64,000 nucleotides of DNA, taken from the NCBI GenBank assembly GCA_030062745.1, contig CP099844.1:5671481-5735480 (forward strand). The letters run 5' to 3'. The notes below the pieces were generated by a model. The model saw nothing but the letters and a program-made list of their open reading frames with translations, did no database searches and was not told the origin of the DNA. Source of the stretch: Capitulum mitella (Eukaryota; Arthropoda; Thecostraca; Pollicipedomorpha; Pollicipedidae). Positions 1 through 11,039 of the stretch are shown in pieces (position 1 is the stretch's first letter; the number at the start of each line of letters is the position of its first letter). The position numbers and the translations under genes were made by a program.

Positions 1-2299
1 AAACCTTTCCACTTCCAGAGCATAAATATTGGCCTAGGACCACTACACCGTTTCTTCCAGCCGTATTTCGCGATCGGCTTTTCGCTGTCATCGGTCTGGG
101 CGTTTGAAAATTAGCAGGGCTAATTTAAATTTAAATTCAAAATTTAAATTTATCGTCATATAATCATTTTGAACCATTTTCCCATGCAAAACTACGCCTG
201 CTACGAAAAAAAAATGTCGCAAGTCGGTAACGCCAATGCTCTGATTGCCCATGTGCTGCCATACCGACACCGGTGGATCCGAGGCTGGGGCACGGCATCG
301 GGGCCATGGCCCAATTTCGTTGGAAAAAGGGGGCAACGTGCCTTTTGGCTCCCGTTTTTCGGCACAATGGTGCATGTTTTGTTTTCGAAACCATTTTTTT
401 CAAATACCTGCTCATTTTCGAAGAAAAGCGGAAGAGTGGTCAAAATCTGGGACGAAATCAGTATTTCTGGGCACGTTAAGTTACAAGGACGAAAACTGTT
501 CCCCTCCTTAGCAACTGGTCTGGATCCGTTTTTGCATTCGGTGGCAAAACACCCCTCTCTCGCACCTTCATCCAGCCAATTACATAAAATAACACAGGTA
601 GGATACAAAACCATACACGAAGTACTTGGTGAGTTTTAAGGCAAACGCCTGAGCACTGCGTGACCGCTGTGATCTCTGGACATCGGGAACGATCACAGCA
701 GTCTCACAACATCCAGCCTGATAAAAAGACTTCACCCGCCTGCAATGGGCTATCCTATTCTCGCATGATCAATGACACGTTGCTGCTGTCCTGCTTGATT
801 TTTAGCGTGTATCAAATGATATCGAGGAAGGTGTGCATGACAGCCACGAACAAAACTGGTCTTGGACGCCAACGAGAGCGTAGCCAATACTAAAACCACG
901 AACATGCAAACTACAAAGGCTATGACCTTTCCATGCATCTTCACCACTGAGGATAGAGGCGCCTCTGTTGAGATCATATCTGTCAAACCATTCGGTACAT
1001 AGAGACGGCAGAAATATTTTGAAACCCTCTTGAGCAAGCTCTAAAAACAGGCAGACACATGTTCCACGCTCAGTAGTGTTTTTGCAGGCACTGCCGCAAT
1101 GTCCAAGTGTTCCTAATCGCATCACATCAGCTGAGGCAGTCAGCCAAATGATGCTCATTCTCCGGCTCACGTGTATCCACAGCGGGGCCACGGCTACCCC
1201 GTGATCGGGACAGATCCCTACTGTAGTGGCCAATGACGGCCCCTACCAGTGCAGAATCAACGTGGCGGCATACGCCGGCTTGTCTCGAGCGCACAAACAT
1301 GAAATCTTGGTGGTCTTCCTCGCGGGCCACAAGCTTCAGCACCTGGACAAAGCTGAGCGTCAACACCTAAGGCTCTGGAAGAAAGCCTCGCAACTCATGT
1401 TCCGTAACCGTGCCAGCAAACACAAACAACTGACGGGAAGACCTACAGCTCTCACCAGCACGGAGCACCACTTGTGCCAAGGCATTCACTTGGGTCTAAG
1501 CGCCAACAATTACACTGTTGATCCAAAAATACCGGTTAATACGACTGTTACGACTCCCCTGAAGCCCAGCACTTTCGATGTTATCGTGCCCGTCTCCACT
1601 CCTGAAAGGAAACCTCTCAGAAGTGGAAAAGTCCATGATGGCGATGTCCACATGACGAATCGTTCAGCGGTCACGACTCAGCGGTGGGAAGACCCGTCCG
1701 CTGAAGGCTGAGGTCACCGCAAGCCCAGTACGGTCCGGGCCCGCCCCGGCCGCGTCCGCCGCCGCTGCGCAGTCGGCCGCTGCCAGGATCAACAGGTGGC
1801 CGCCGGGCCGGGCCGGGCCGGGCCAGCCGGCGGCGGTGCCGCGGTGCCGACCCCGGCCCGGCCGGCCGCCGGCAGCGGGGTCACTGCCCGGCGGCGCAGT
1901 CGGCGCGGCGTCGCTGCGACGGTGGCCGGCGGCCGAGAGCGGCGCGGCCGGGTCGGATACGATTTCGTAATTTGTCGTCTTCCTCTGGATCTCTGTTGCG
2001 GTGACGATGGTGATATCCACAGTCTACATACACACATCACCTGCACCCGCTGTGTATTGTAGGTTGAGTACTTGTTTCGAAAATGTATCTCCTTCGAGAT
2101 TTGTAACATCCAAGCAACGGTCTCCGGCATCATCTCCCAAATCATCACTCCGACGTTCCTTTGTTTTGGAATTTCTCCCTTTTCTTTCCCAATCCAGACA
2201 TCAATGAGCTGACCTACGGTAACTTTTGCCTGAACAACAATAAACTTAACGTAGTTTCCCCTCCGGACAATGACCATACGGTCAGCCTGATATAAAAGG
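1..2299. other. no gene recognised; GC-rich block inside
   Basis: I recognise no gene here. Open frames are short and do not resemble known proteins. A very GC-rich block lies at about 1735-1960 (runs of ccggg and ggccg). This stretch is downstream of the last alkaline ceramidase exon visible on the minus strand (10372-10478), so the remaining exons of that gene are either hidden here unrecognised or lie beyond the left edge. Confidence 0.5.
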
Positions 2300-2637
2300 G
2301 TCGGACACAGCGGACCCTGCCGCGGCGGCGGGGCCGTCTGGGGCCGACACCGGCCGCGTCGGGTACAGCGGACCCTGCCGCGGCGGCGGGGCCGTCTGGG
2401 GCCGACACCGGCCGCGTCGGGTACAGCGGACCCTGCCGCGGCGGTGGAGCCGTCTGAGCGTCAGCAGAACCGTCTGGAGCCGACACCGGCCGCGTCGAGT
2501 ACAGCGGACCCTGCCGCGGCAGCGGAGCCGTCTGGGGCCGACACCGGCCGCGTCGGGTACAGCGGACCCTGCCGCGGCAGTGGAGCCGTCTGAGCGGCAG
2601 CGGAGCCGTCTGGAGCCGACACCGGCCGGCGCAGCCT
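2300..2637. repeat. 58/78-bp GC-rich minisatellite
   Basis: Tandem units start at 2308, 2366, 2424, 2502 and 2560, so spacings are 58, 58, 78 and 58, and the last unit is again of the long kind. The long units differ by an extra 20 bp that repeats the segment around gagccgtctg. The core is cagcggaccctgccgcgg. Long open frames on the minus strand across the array come from the stop-free unit and are not good evidence for a protein. Confidence 0.9.
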
Positions 2638-3420
2638 GGAGCGACGCCAGCGCGTGCACGGCAATGGGCGAGGTGCAGCGGCGCCGCCCGCCTGCACCGT
2701 GATCCCGACTGTGGGTGGCCGCTGGTCTTGACTGCAACGTTCTGGATCTGGTGCAGAGGCGCGAACCGCTGCAAATGCCCAGCCTCACGGCCACAATGCG
2801 GCCGTGACAATGGGTTGGGTAACGTCCAGAGTGATTTCGGACATGCATTCAAAGTGCTGGCGGACAAAATACTCAGGTTTCCCTTTCGACATAATCTGCC
2901 CCACCAGCCGAAACAGAACGCCATCAACGCACGCTTTGTTCACGCCTCGTGCTGATCGACTCCAACGAGAACATGATGATCTAGCACAAATACGATGGAG
3001 TTTTCCACCTCACGCTGACCGACTCCGAACCACCATCATTTAGCCAGAAATACAGCTTGCGGCTTTAGCCGTCCACTCAAACATGCCGCCAAGTTCCCAT
3101 GGAAAGTGTCTGCGGTTGCTAATCCGAGACACAATCTCATGCAATCACCCCGTGACGAAACAGTCCCCACTGTCTGCTGCGCGGTACTGCCGTGTATTTC
3201 GCAACGGGCGGAGGTCAGGTGCGGGCAGAGTCGGCTGTGGCAGCTTTCAGCCGAGGCAAACGTTTGGCCGCTGCGTAGAAATTCCAGCCGCGGGACGGGC
3301 GGCTCAACCCGTAAAACGGGGCAGTCTGCCACAGCCGACATACTGCCCTCTCCAGAACGGACGACGAAACTGGCTATTTTTGCTAGGTCATCCCGTACAG
3401 CCTAAAGAACAACCAACATT
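2638..3420. other. no gene recognised
   Basis: Unique-looking sequence with only short unconvincing open frames. Nothing further is seen. Confidence 0.4.
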
Positions 3421-3577
3421 ACGAGACATGAACTGTCTCGACAACCAACGTTTGTTGGTTGTCGAGAACCAACAAATGTTGGTTTGTCTGGGAATGACCT
3501 TGTTTCATTCCGAGACAAGTTGTCTCGGAATGAAAGAACCCAGTTGCGCGTTTAGTGAGACGAAACGCGCAACTGGG
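3421..3577. repeat. cluster of five consecutive perfect hairpins
   Basis: Five inverted repeats follow one another. H1: 3422-3428 with 3434-3440 (7 bp). H2: 3437-3449 with 3454-3466 (13 bp, loop gttt). H3: 3467-3473 with 3478-3484 (7 bp, loop aaat). H4: 3503-3518 with 3520-3535 (16 bp, 1-nt spacer). H5: 3539-3553 with 3563-3577 (15 bp, 9-nt loop). All arms are perfect; H1's right arm overlaps H2's left arm, and cgagaca occurs in both H1 and H4. The hairpin sequences otherwise differ from each other. No flanking coding sequence is recognised and no function can be given. Confidence 0.9.
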
Positions 3578-4809
3578 GTCAGGTGGCAAGGTCCGCGGTG
3601 GGAAGGTCGGCCTGACAGGCGGAGGAGGGCAGCCTGATGTCGATAACTGCAGCTCCACTATTAACTGAGCGCGACACACTGCTCTTAAAAGGCGCGGCGC
3701 AGAGAAATGCTCATGGAAGGCGAAATCCGAAGAAAGTTTTACTGAGCACAGCATGAGAAGCGCGAGTTACGAAACTGAGTCATCAGTAGCAGAAGCATGG
3801 TGTTAATAACGCCACAAGTGCTATTCGATGTGTCATGCAGCCAGCTTTAACCCGAGAAGCCAGAACCTGCGGCGCAGAAGTACGCGGGCGGCATTTTATC
3901 ACTGACAATCTGACGCCGGTGGACGTGCCATGTTATTACCGACGAACTGAGCACGGTGCACGCCATCCATTGATAGCGATGTGTACCCAAGGCGCACAGT
4001 TAAGTTGTACGCAAACCCGGGATTCGGCTTGCCTTTTGGAACTGCGGCGAACCTTTGCGTACGAACGATGTGGCTAACTAGTTTTCCCAGTCGCCTGACA
4101 GCTGATATACGATAGCCGTACGGACATCCGACCGGGATCAAACAGCAGCAGACACACGCGAAGGCCTCGTACTCGTGACACGTAAACACGACGCCTGCAT
4201 GAGCCACGCTCGGCTCACTGGCTACGGCCAGCTGGCGCGGCGCCGGCGTACGCCGTGCAGGGCGCGGCTTGGCCGGCATGGCGCCCGGAAACGGCGCGTT
4301 TAATAAACGAGTCAATTTACCAAGACCACGTCGGCCGCCGGCCGACCAACCGGCTGGCAACCGCGCTGCCGCTGCCCGCCGCCGCGCCCGCTCGGCGCGT
4401 CACCTCCATGTGGGTCGCACGCGGGCACTGCGGCGCGGGCGCCGCCCAGCAGGTAACGGCGCCTTGCAGACGCAGCCGCCTGGACAGGTCAACGCGCCGG
4501 CCGGAGCGCGCCGCCGGACGCGGGCGGCAGAGCCGACGGCCGGCCTGACTGCGGGCGGCCCCTCGCTGCGGCGCCGTTTTCTCACGGTCGGCAGGGACGC
4601 CGAGAGACGGGCCGGCGGCGGCATCAGACCCCGCGGGAGCAGGCCGCTGCCGTGACGCCGGGTTCCGAGGCCGAGGTTGGGCGAGGCCGCCCGACCTCCG
4701 ACCGCGGCCACAGGCCAGTCGTCAGACTGACACAGAGCCGGCCAGGACAAACCCTGCCCCCTCCAGGGACGACCCCGTCATGCCATGCCCTGACATCACC
4801 AGCCACCAC
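3578..4809. other. no gene recognised; GC-rich 4200-4750
   Basis: The segment at about 4200-4750 is very GC- and CpG-rich and gives arginine/alanine-rich open frames on both strands that look compositional rather than coding. I see no splice-flanked exon I can name. Confidence 0.4.
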
Positions 4810-4905
4810 CGTTGCCTGGCTGATAGGCAACCGGGCAACCGAATGCAGTGGGCGGTAGGCACTGGGTTCGAGTCCCAGAACGGGCACCTCTATGTACACA
4901 GCCCG
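4810..4905 (+). repeat. tRNA-derived SINE fragment
   Basis: Positions 4864-4876 read gggttcgagtccc, a match to the RNA polymerase III box B / tRNA T-arm, followed by cagaacgggcacct. A related tail (ccagaacaggcacct) occurs at 61964-61979, where an upstream box A-like sequence is also visible. Here the box A half is degenerate, so I read this as a SINE remnant and not a tRNA gene. No acceptor stem can be built with confidence. Confidence 0.45.
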
Positions 4906-6790
4906 AGACCAGCGTATCCGGAACGAGATAACTTCATATTTGAAAGCAATTGTGCGGCGGGATTCTGCGAAAAAAGCTCGGCATAGCACGGGCTCTGCTC
5001 CCAGAGCTCCCCACATCAACACGCTCAGACCAGAACCATCAATCAATTTAATACCAACATATCTCTGACAGCGAGCCGCCACAAAATAGCGACGTGCACT
5101 TAAATCTATAAGACGGAAGACCAAGGGTAGTTTCCAGCCAGTGAACTTTAAGAAACAAATCTGGTGGCATTGTGAGCCACCAACCAGATGTCACTAAAAC
5201 TGGACCGTGCAGTTAAGAGAAGCTCTTTCAGATCGTAGCCCAGAATTTAACAGAATAAAACAGAACAGAATAAAACAGAAAAGGATACTACCTGCTACCA
5301 CGGAGCACGCAGCGAACCTTATGCCAGTTCAACGCCGCTACTGGCTCCTCCGCGACTTTCTCTGCGGGTTGAGTTGCATGTTGATTCATCGGCGCATTCA
5401 GCTGACGGCATCACAAGTGTTGCAACCACCCCTGCCGGCCACTCTATACAATGCAGCGCAGCACTGCGCAGTGGCCGCAGGATGACACCAGATTTCGGTC
5501 ACAGAACACTCGTTATCTATGCGTGCCTACGCCGACCTTCTACGCAACCAGGTAGCCATAACCAGGTATCGACCCCGCGTACAATAATGACCCTGAATAC
5601 TGCATGCGACGGTAGGCAGGTGTCCTTCCGCTCCATTTCTGGGAAGATCACTCATAAGGAGATTGCAGGGCTGATGGCGGGAACGTCATAGGCTCCTCGA
5701 TAAATTCTGATCCATCGTGGAGCAAAGCGTGATATCCAGTTCGTTCCCGGACAAGCACGGTAATACAAATAGTCTTGAATTGGGTTGCTTTGGATATCAT
5801 CATAACAAAACACCGCAGTAAGAGGACATACCTATAATAAAGCACACTTTGACTTCATGCGTGCAAATTATACGACGAAGGTATGTTGATAAGTTATCCA
5901 ACAGTTATGGGCATACCTACCACCTTTACACACAAGCAGTGGGAAGCGAGGGGGGGAAGAAGCAAAGAGTCCGTTAGAAGCAAGAATCCGAAGTCGGACT
6001 CGTGCTGCGTGCGGATAAGAACTCTACCCGTTTTCTTCCCTCGCCTATCGCATCTCACTTTGTCCGAAGACGGCCGGAAAACTGAAAATTCGCGGCAAAC
6101 TTCACAATCATGCTGCTTTTCGCATCTCATGTATATTCTGGACTCTTAATCTTCAAATATGGCCCAGCAGGGCCAAATGGACATTTCGCACTTTGCAACG
6201 CAATGGACCCCGTGGTTGTGATGGGTTTCATCCCAAACAATGCCTCTGCACGAAACGTTTACAATGCGACTTGAATGTATGCAACAGCAAGGAACTGTTC
6301 GTACAATGCAGGATGCCGCGGGATAATGGAAGCAGCCTCCCGGTGAACCAGTTATTGAGCCATCTCGTGGCCAGTGGACCAAGACCGGCTGTCAGACCTA
6401 TCCGGCCTCCACGCGTCATAGCTCCTGCACTCGGTCTGTGCACCACCACAGGCCGTCCCCTTGTCACAACCCAGCTCCGCGTCAACGGACTCAACCGGCA
6501 CGGCCAGTCAGCACGGCCAGCGGCGAAGACGCCAGTTGCCAGCCCCCACGTCTTATGGTTCCGCCCGTCGTCCCTCCGTCTGTCCAACGTCAGAGGACGG
6601 AACGAGCTGAACGGATCGCAGATCCATTCAAAGTCGCCCGGAAACCACGCAAGGACATGACCAGATTACACACGAAACAAGACGCTATGTTGCACGTGCT
6701 GCGGTAGAAAAAAAAAACATTTACCGACAAGGCTGGGTGTTCGTCAATTTCAGTTAATAAACAAACACGAGCGATCTGCTCGCGTACAGG
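4906..6790. other. no gene recognised
   Basis: Nothing coding is recognised on either strand. It includes a short direct repeat of acagaataaa-like sequence near 5250-5285. Confidence 0.4.
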
Positions 6791-6794
6791 ACGT

Positions 6795-7490
6795 GTTCAC
6801 GGACAGCTGGCTGGCCGGCAGCCGAGGTCACGAACGAATACAACAAACACGACCTGTTCACGAACAGTTGGCGAACAGGAAACCTTGCAGTAAATCGACG
6901 ACAAATGTTTTTTTTTCTTCTTTTTGGCGTCCGGCACTGTCGCGGTGTTGTGCGATTGCTGTCATCTTCTTACCGTATGAACCTTTCATTTTGCTCGTTT
7001 CTGCCGATATAAAGACGCTGGTCTCGCTGTGCATATCATGTGAGCACTCGCGAATGCCTGAGGACGCCCAAGCGGCCAGCCAAGCTGCTGAGCTGAGCGC
7101 CAAGGTTGACCGAGACGTGATTAAGATTTGGCCATCTTGCCATTCTTCCCCTAAGACCTTTGTATTCCCCCATGGGGCAATTCCTTCCGGCTTGGAAGCC
7201 TGTTCTAGCGTCTAGGCAAGTAAGCAAACCGCTGCCATATTTTGCCAGTAATTTATCCAAACAGCCTTTTTTGCTTCATCCTGAGCTCAAAAAATAAACC
7301 ATCCCATTTAGCATCACATCAATCCATCTAATGACGTAAATGGTTCAATTCCTGTTCGCGAACAGTCTGCGAACTGTTCGCGAACAAAGCGTGTTCGCAA
7401 ACAACTGATGAGCCGACGGCAAAATCGCAAACCAGCACAAACGAACCACGGTTCATGAGCTATTCATGAACTGTTGGCGAACGCCCGACC
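6795..7490. repeat. cluster of GTTCGCGAAC-type palindromes
   Basis: Palindromic motifs of the form tgttcgcgaaca or degenerate tgttcacgaacag recur near 6795-6885 (gttcacggacag, ctgttcacgaacag, ttggcgaacagg) and near 7350-7490 (tgttcgcgaacag, ctgttcgcgaaca, gtgttcgcaaac, tgttggcgaac). The two clusters lie about 500 bp apart, which could be the sub-terminal regions of one non-autonomous DNA transposon, but I could not fix its ends or a target duplication. Confidence 0.4.
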
Positions 7491-8731
7491 TTGCTTTGCA
7501 AGTTTCCTCATATGTCCTGGACCGAGCAGTCCATGCGACCGTCACAACCTCCGATACCATTTGACTGTGAGACTATGGGCTCCGTAGTAATAACCGGAGT
7601 GACGGTACAGCGTGGGTGGGACACGGAGCTTTTCGCGTTTCTCTGCGATACGCATATATGAAAAAAAAAACCCTTTGCCCGTAGCGGAAACCGAGCTAAT
7701 GACACCGAGGCGAAAAAAACTGCGAACACGGAACAAATCCCTTGTCGACTGCACGGCTCGGCTTTTATCAGACCAGACACGGAGTCAACAGGGCGCCGGC
7801 CTTCCGACAAACGGACACCTGCGGGCCGTGTGTCCTGAGCTAACACCGCCCGCGCCGACCGCCCGGATACGGGGCAGGCCGGCCCGGCGCCGCGACCTCC
7901 GCCCCGCGCTGCGACCGGCCCCGGAAACGCCGGACAGGCGCGCGCGCCGGCCGGATACCCAATCTCGGCCCGGATACCGGCGCCCTAATGCCCTGGTAAT
8001 GCGTCCGGGGTGCGCCGCCGCACGCGTAATGGGACGAAATGCCGCCGCAACGAAGCCCGACGGCCCGCGTCGGGCGGGCGCTGACCTCGATCGGCCCCAG
8101 AGGTATGATGATCACGAACGTTTAGATTGGGCTGGTTACACGACCAGAAAGCTTCGAAAAATGCAAAATACTTCCTGATATACCATAATTACCAAAATAC
8201 ACCGGTATCATGAACATCATTTAGAACTACCCGACTAGCGCAACTGTTGAGAGTGGGCGAAACGCCAACGCAAAAAAATCGTAATCGTCAAACATCAGCA
8301 TGTGCATACAATTTGAATATCATACTTCCAAGCGCTTCTACATAACTACTATCCAACTTGACTGCCATCGTTCAGGTCTCGATCACGCAACATATCGCAG
8401 CCGTACGGCATGGCGTATCTCAAACAGAAATAGACCCTCATTACCATGAGAAACAGTGGGGCATGTCTGAATACGCTGACCCCAATGGGGGCCGGCAGGC
8501 CGGGGGCAGGGAGGGGCCGGACGGGGCACATTCCGGCTGGCCCGTCAGCGCCAGCCGAGGGCGTGGGCCGCTGGTGGCCGGTCGGCGGGCCTCGGCGCCC
8601 TGCCAGACCGGCCCGGCTCCCCAATTCGGCCGAATTCGGGCCAATTGCGACAGCCGGCGGCGCACTTTGCCCGCCTGTCGATGGCGGCGAGGCCACCGCG
8701 CGGTTCCGCCGCGGACCGACCGCGTCGGACC
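7491..8731. other. no gene recognised; GC-rich 7790-8100
   Basis: Open frames in the GC-rich part (about 7790-8100) are proline/arginine-rich on both strands and look compositional. No exon is recognised. Confidence 0.4.
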
Positions 8732-9636
8732 GCAGACCGCGGGGCGCCACTCCGGACACTGCAGACCGCGGGGCGCCACTCCGGACACTGCAGACCGCGG
8801 GGCGCCACTCCGGACCCTGCAGACCGGGGGGCGCCACTCCGGACACCGCAGACCGCGGGGCGCCACTCTGGACCCAACAGACCGGGGGCGCCACTCTGGA
8901 CCCTACAGGCCGGGGGTGCCACTCCAGACCCTACAGGCCGGGGCGCCACTCTGGACCCAACAAACCGCGGGGTGCCACTCTGGGCCCAGCAGACCGCGGG
9001 GCGCCACTCCGGACACCGCAGACCGCGGGGCGCCACTCTGGACCCAACAGACCGCGGGGCGCCACTCTGGACCCAACAGACCGCGGGGCGCCACTCCGGA
9101 CCCAACAGACCGTGGGGCGTCACTCTGGACCCAACAGACCGTGGGGCGCCACTCTGGACCCAACAGACCGTGGGGCGCCACTCCGGACCCAACAGACCGC
9201 GGGGCGCCACTCCGGACACCGCAGACCGTGGGGCGCCACTCCGGACACCGCAGACCGCGGGGCGCCACTCCGGACCCAACAGACCGCGGGGCGCCACTCC
9301 GGACCCAACAGACCGCGGGGCGCCACTCCGGACCCAACAGACCGTGGGGCGCCACTCCGGACACCAGCAGACCGCGGGGCGCCACTCCGGACACTGCAGA
9401 CCGTGGGGCGCCACTCCGGGCCCTGCAGACCGCGGGGCGCCACTCCGGACCCTGCAGACCGTGGGGCGCCACTCCGGACCCAACAGACCGCGGGGCGCCA
9501 CTCCGGGCCCTGCAGACCGCGGGGCGCCACTCCGGACCCAACAGACCGCGGGGCGCCACTCCGGGCCCTGCAGACCGCGGGGCGCCACTCCAGACTCTGC
9601 AACAGGCCGCGGGGCGCCACTCCGGACCCCGCGAGG
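8732..9636. repeat. 29-bp minisatellite, about 31 units
   Basis: Units begin with gcagaccgcggggcgcc at 8732, 8761 and 8790 and continue to about 9636 with a 29-bp period (about 31 units). Units vary mainly in the linker (gacactgcagacc, gaccctgcagacc, gacccaacagacc, gacaccgcagacc) and in cgcgg versus cgtgg. Because 29 is not a multiple of 3 and the unit has no stop codon in most frames, all three plus frames and several minus frames stay open for hundreds of codons. I do not call a protein here. Confidence 0.95.
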
Positions 9637-10371
9637 CACCCTGGACTTCTTGGACCTTGTGACAGTGCGTGAAGCGGAACAGAGAAGTCTCGGGACGTTA
9701 TGAAATCGCACTCAGCTGATACCACTCACGCAATTGGCTATTAGTCCAATGAAAACTGGTAGTTTGGTTACATTAGACGGCCATTAGCTCCTTAAATAAA
9801 TGCCATCTCCCTGCTGTTTATTTGGTGCCCAGGGCAAATCACAGCACGTTTAACAGGGCATCAATGGCATGGTTGGATCAGCGCCAGCTCTCGTGAGTTT
9901 GTTCTTTCATCCAAACCCTTCAAACAATACAAATAAAGTTATCAAGAAGAAAATAACTATTTCAGAAAAAGCGGCGCCACGGACAGCTAACGACGTCATT
10001 ATGGAATGCCACGTTTAAATATTTCGACCCGCCGTGGAAAAGTATTCACTATTGTTTCCACAACAAAAGTACCGCTTCAAAGATCAGCAGTGACAGAGCC
10101 CATTGGGGCCCACATGAACACAGCCCACTAAACTCCACAACCAATGAGCGAGAAAAGAACGTCCACACACAGCCAGTCGGGCCCGCGATCCGCAGGTCAG
10201 CCTGGCGCCCCCCCCCTTCTGGCCGGCGTGTGTTCCGGACCGAGCAAAGGGTGGCGGGCGGCGGTCCCCGGGCCAGACGGCCGCCGGAGACCGGCCCTGA
10301 CCACGAGAGCGCCGGAACGGCCAACCGGCTCTGCTGCCGCCGCGCCGCAGCCGGCGCCGGCCGCTACTCAC
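9637..10371. other. no exon recognised; downstream intron of ceramidase gene
   Basis: Sequence 3' of the splice donor of ceramidase exon 3 on the minus strand, so it should be intronic if the gene is intact. GC-rich at 10190-10360. No continuation exon is recognised. Confidence 0.45.
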
Positions 10372-10478
10372 AGGCAGTAGAGCATGAAGCAGCTGCAGAA
10401 CACCATCGGGCAGCTCGTCCGAGAGCTGCATCTCGTACAGCAGCGTCATGTGGAACGCCCAGGAGCCGATGCCGACCA
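10372..10478 (-). CDS. alkaline ceramidase, coding exon 3 (frameshifted)
   Basis: Exon of an alkaline ceramidase, a multi-pass ER/Golgi membrane hydrolase that splits ceramide into sphingosine and fatty acid. Reading the minus strand, acceptor ttccag precedes 10478 and donor gtgagt follows 10372. The exon encodes VGIGSWAFHMTLLYEMQLSD then ELP, which carries the family's conserved S-x-x-FH metal-site motif and D-E-L-P. The phase joins exon 2 exactly (G|TG gives Val). After ELP one extra base in the GGG run at 10408-10410 breaks the frame; leaving it out of the reading lets the frame continue as MVFCSCFMLYCL up to the donor, as expected for the family. The extra base is either an assembly indel or a true inactivating mutation. 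The length of 107 nt is one more than the phase requires. Confidence 0.88.
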
Positions 10479-10928
10479 CTGGAACGGACGACGCACGCCT
10501 GTTGGCCAGCTACCCGGCGGGTGGGCGGAGGTCAAGGAGTCATGACAGCACGGTCACGTCCGCGCCCGTGCGGCGCTTCTACTACGGGAACACTGGGAGC
10601 GATGGCGTGCACTGCTCGGCCGGAGCACGCAGCGTTCACTTCCAGCTGGTTTCGCTTCAAAATGTAATCAAACGAATAACGGATGGGCGCTCGACGTGAT
10701 AGGGAACGGCAGTAAAGATGAGCAAAAGTTAAATTAAAGATCCCTGGCTAGTGCAATAACAATGGTGGCAAATGAAAGAACGTAAAATCGTATCTCGGAT
10801 CTTACGGTCGATGGGTCGCACGTGACGAGCAGAGATCCACAATCAGCTTCAAATGATGTACAAAACAACAGGATATGAAAGAGCATCAGATCCAAATAAA
10901 CTTACCCACAAGTTCGCATTCAACTCAC

Positions 10929-11039
10929 CGAGCAGAAGAAAGAAACAGATGGCAAACCTCCTCTCAAACTTTTGCCGGCACACTTCATAAATGCCGTATA
11001 TGGGCGGCAGAATCATCGCCAAGTTGCTAATCGTGTTCC
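10929..11039 (-). CDS. alkaline ceramidase, coding exon 2
   Basis: Minus-strand exon between acceptor tgtccag (just above 11039) and donor GTGAGT (just below 10929). Its 111 nt complete the Trp codon begun in exon 1 and encode NTISNLAMILPPIYGIYEVC followed by RQKFERRFAICFFLLL. N-T-x-S-N and the following hydrophobic segment match the first transmembrane region of ACER3-type enzymes. It ends in phase 1 and joins exon 3 to give V-V-G-I-G. No stop or frameshift is seen. Confidence 0.92.

Noticed and set aside
1226..1711. 161-codon plus-strand frame starting MANDGPYQCRIN, resembling an Ig F-strand
   Set aside because: Only about ten residues resemble an Ig domain; the rest does not, and no partner exon was found.
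2214..2927. 237- and 188-codon minus-strand frames, Arg/Pro-rich
   Set aside because: Generated by the 58/78-bp GC-rich repeat.
4860..4890. tRNA gene from the gggttcgagtccc match
   Set aside because: No matching box A, anticodon arm or acceptor stem; better read as a SINE fragment.
8732..9636. CRISPR array
   Set aside because: Units are back to back with no unique spacers, in an animal genome; the same holds for the 88-bp, 58-bp and 70-bp arrays.
8358..9703. Plus-strand open frames of 434, 408 and 352 codons (and several on the minus strand)
   Set aside because: They are three readings of one 29-bp minisatellite without stops; there is no non-repeat domain and no splice or conservation support.
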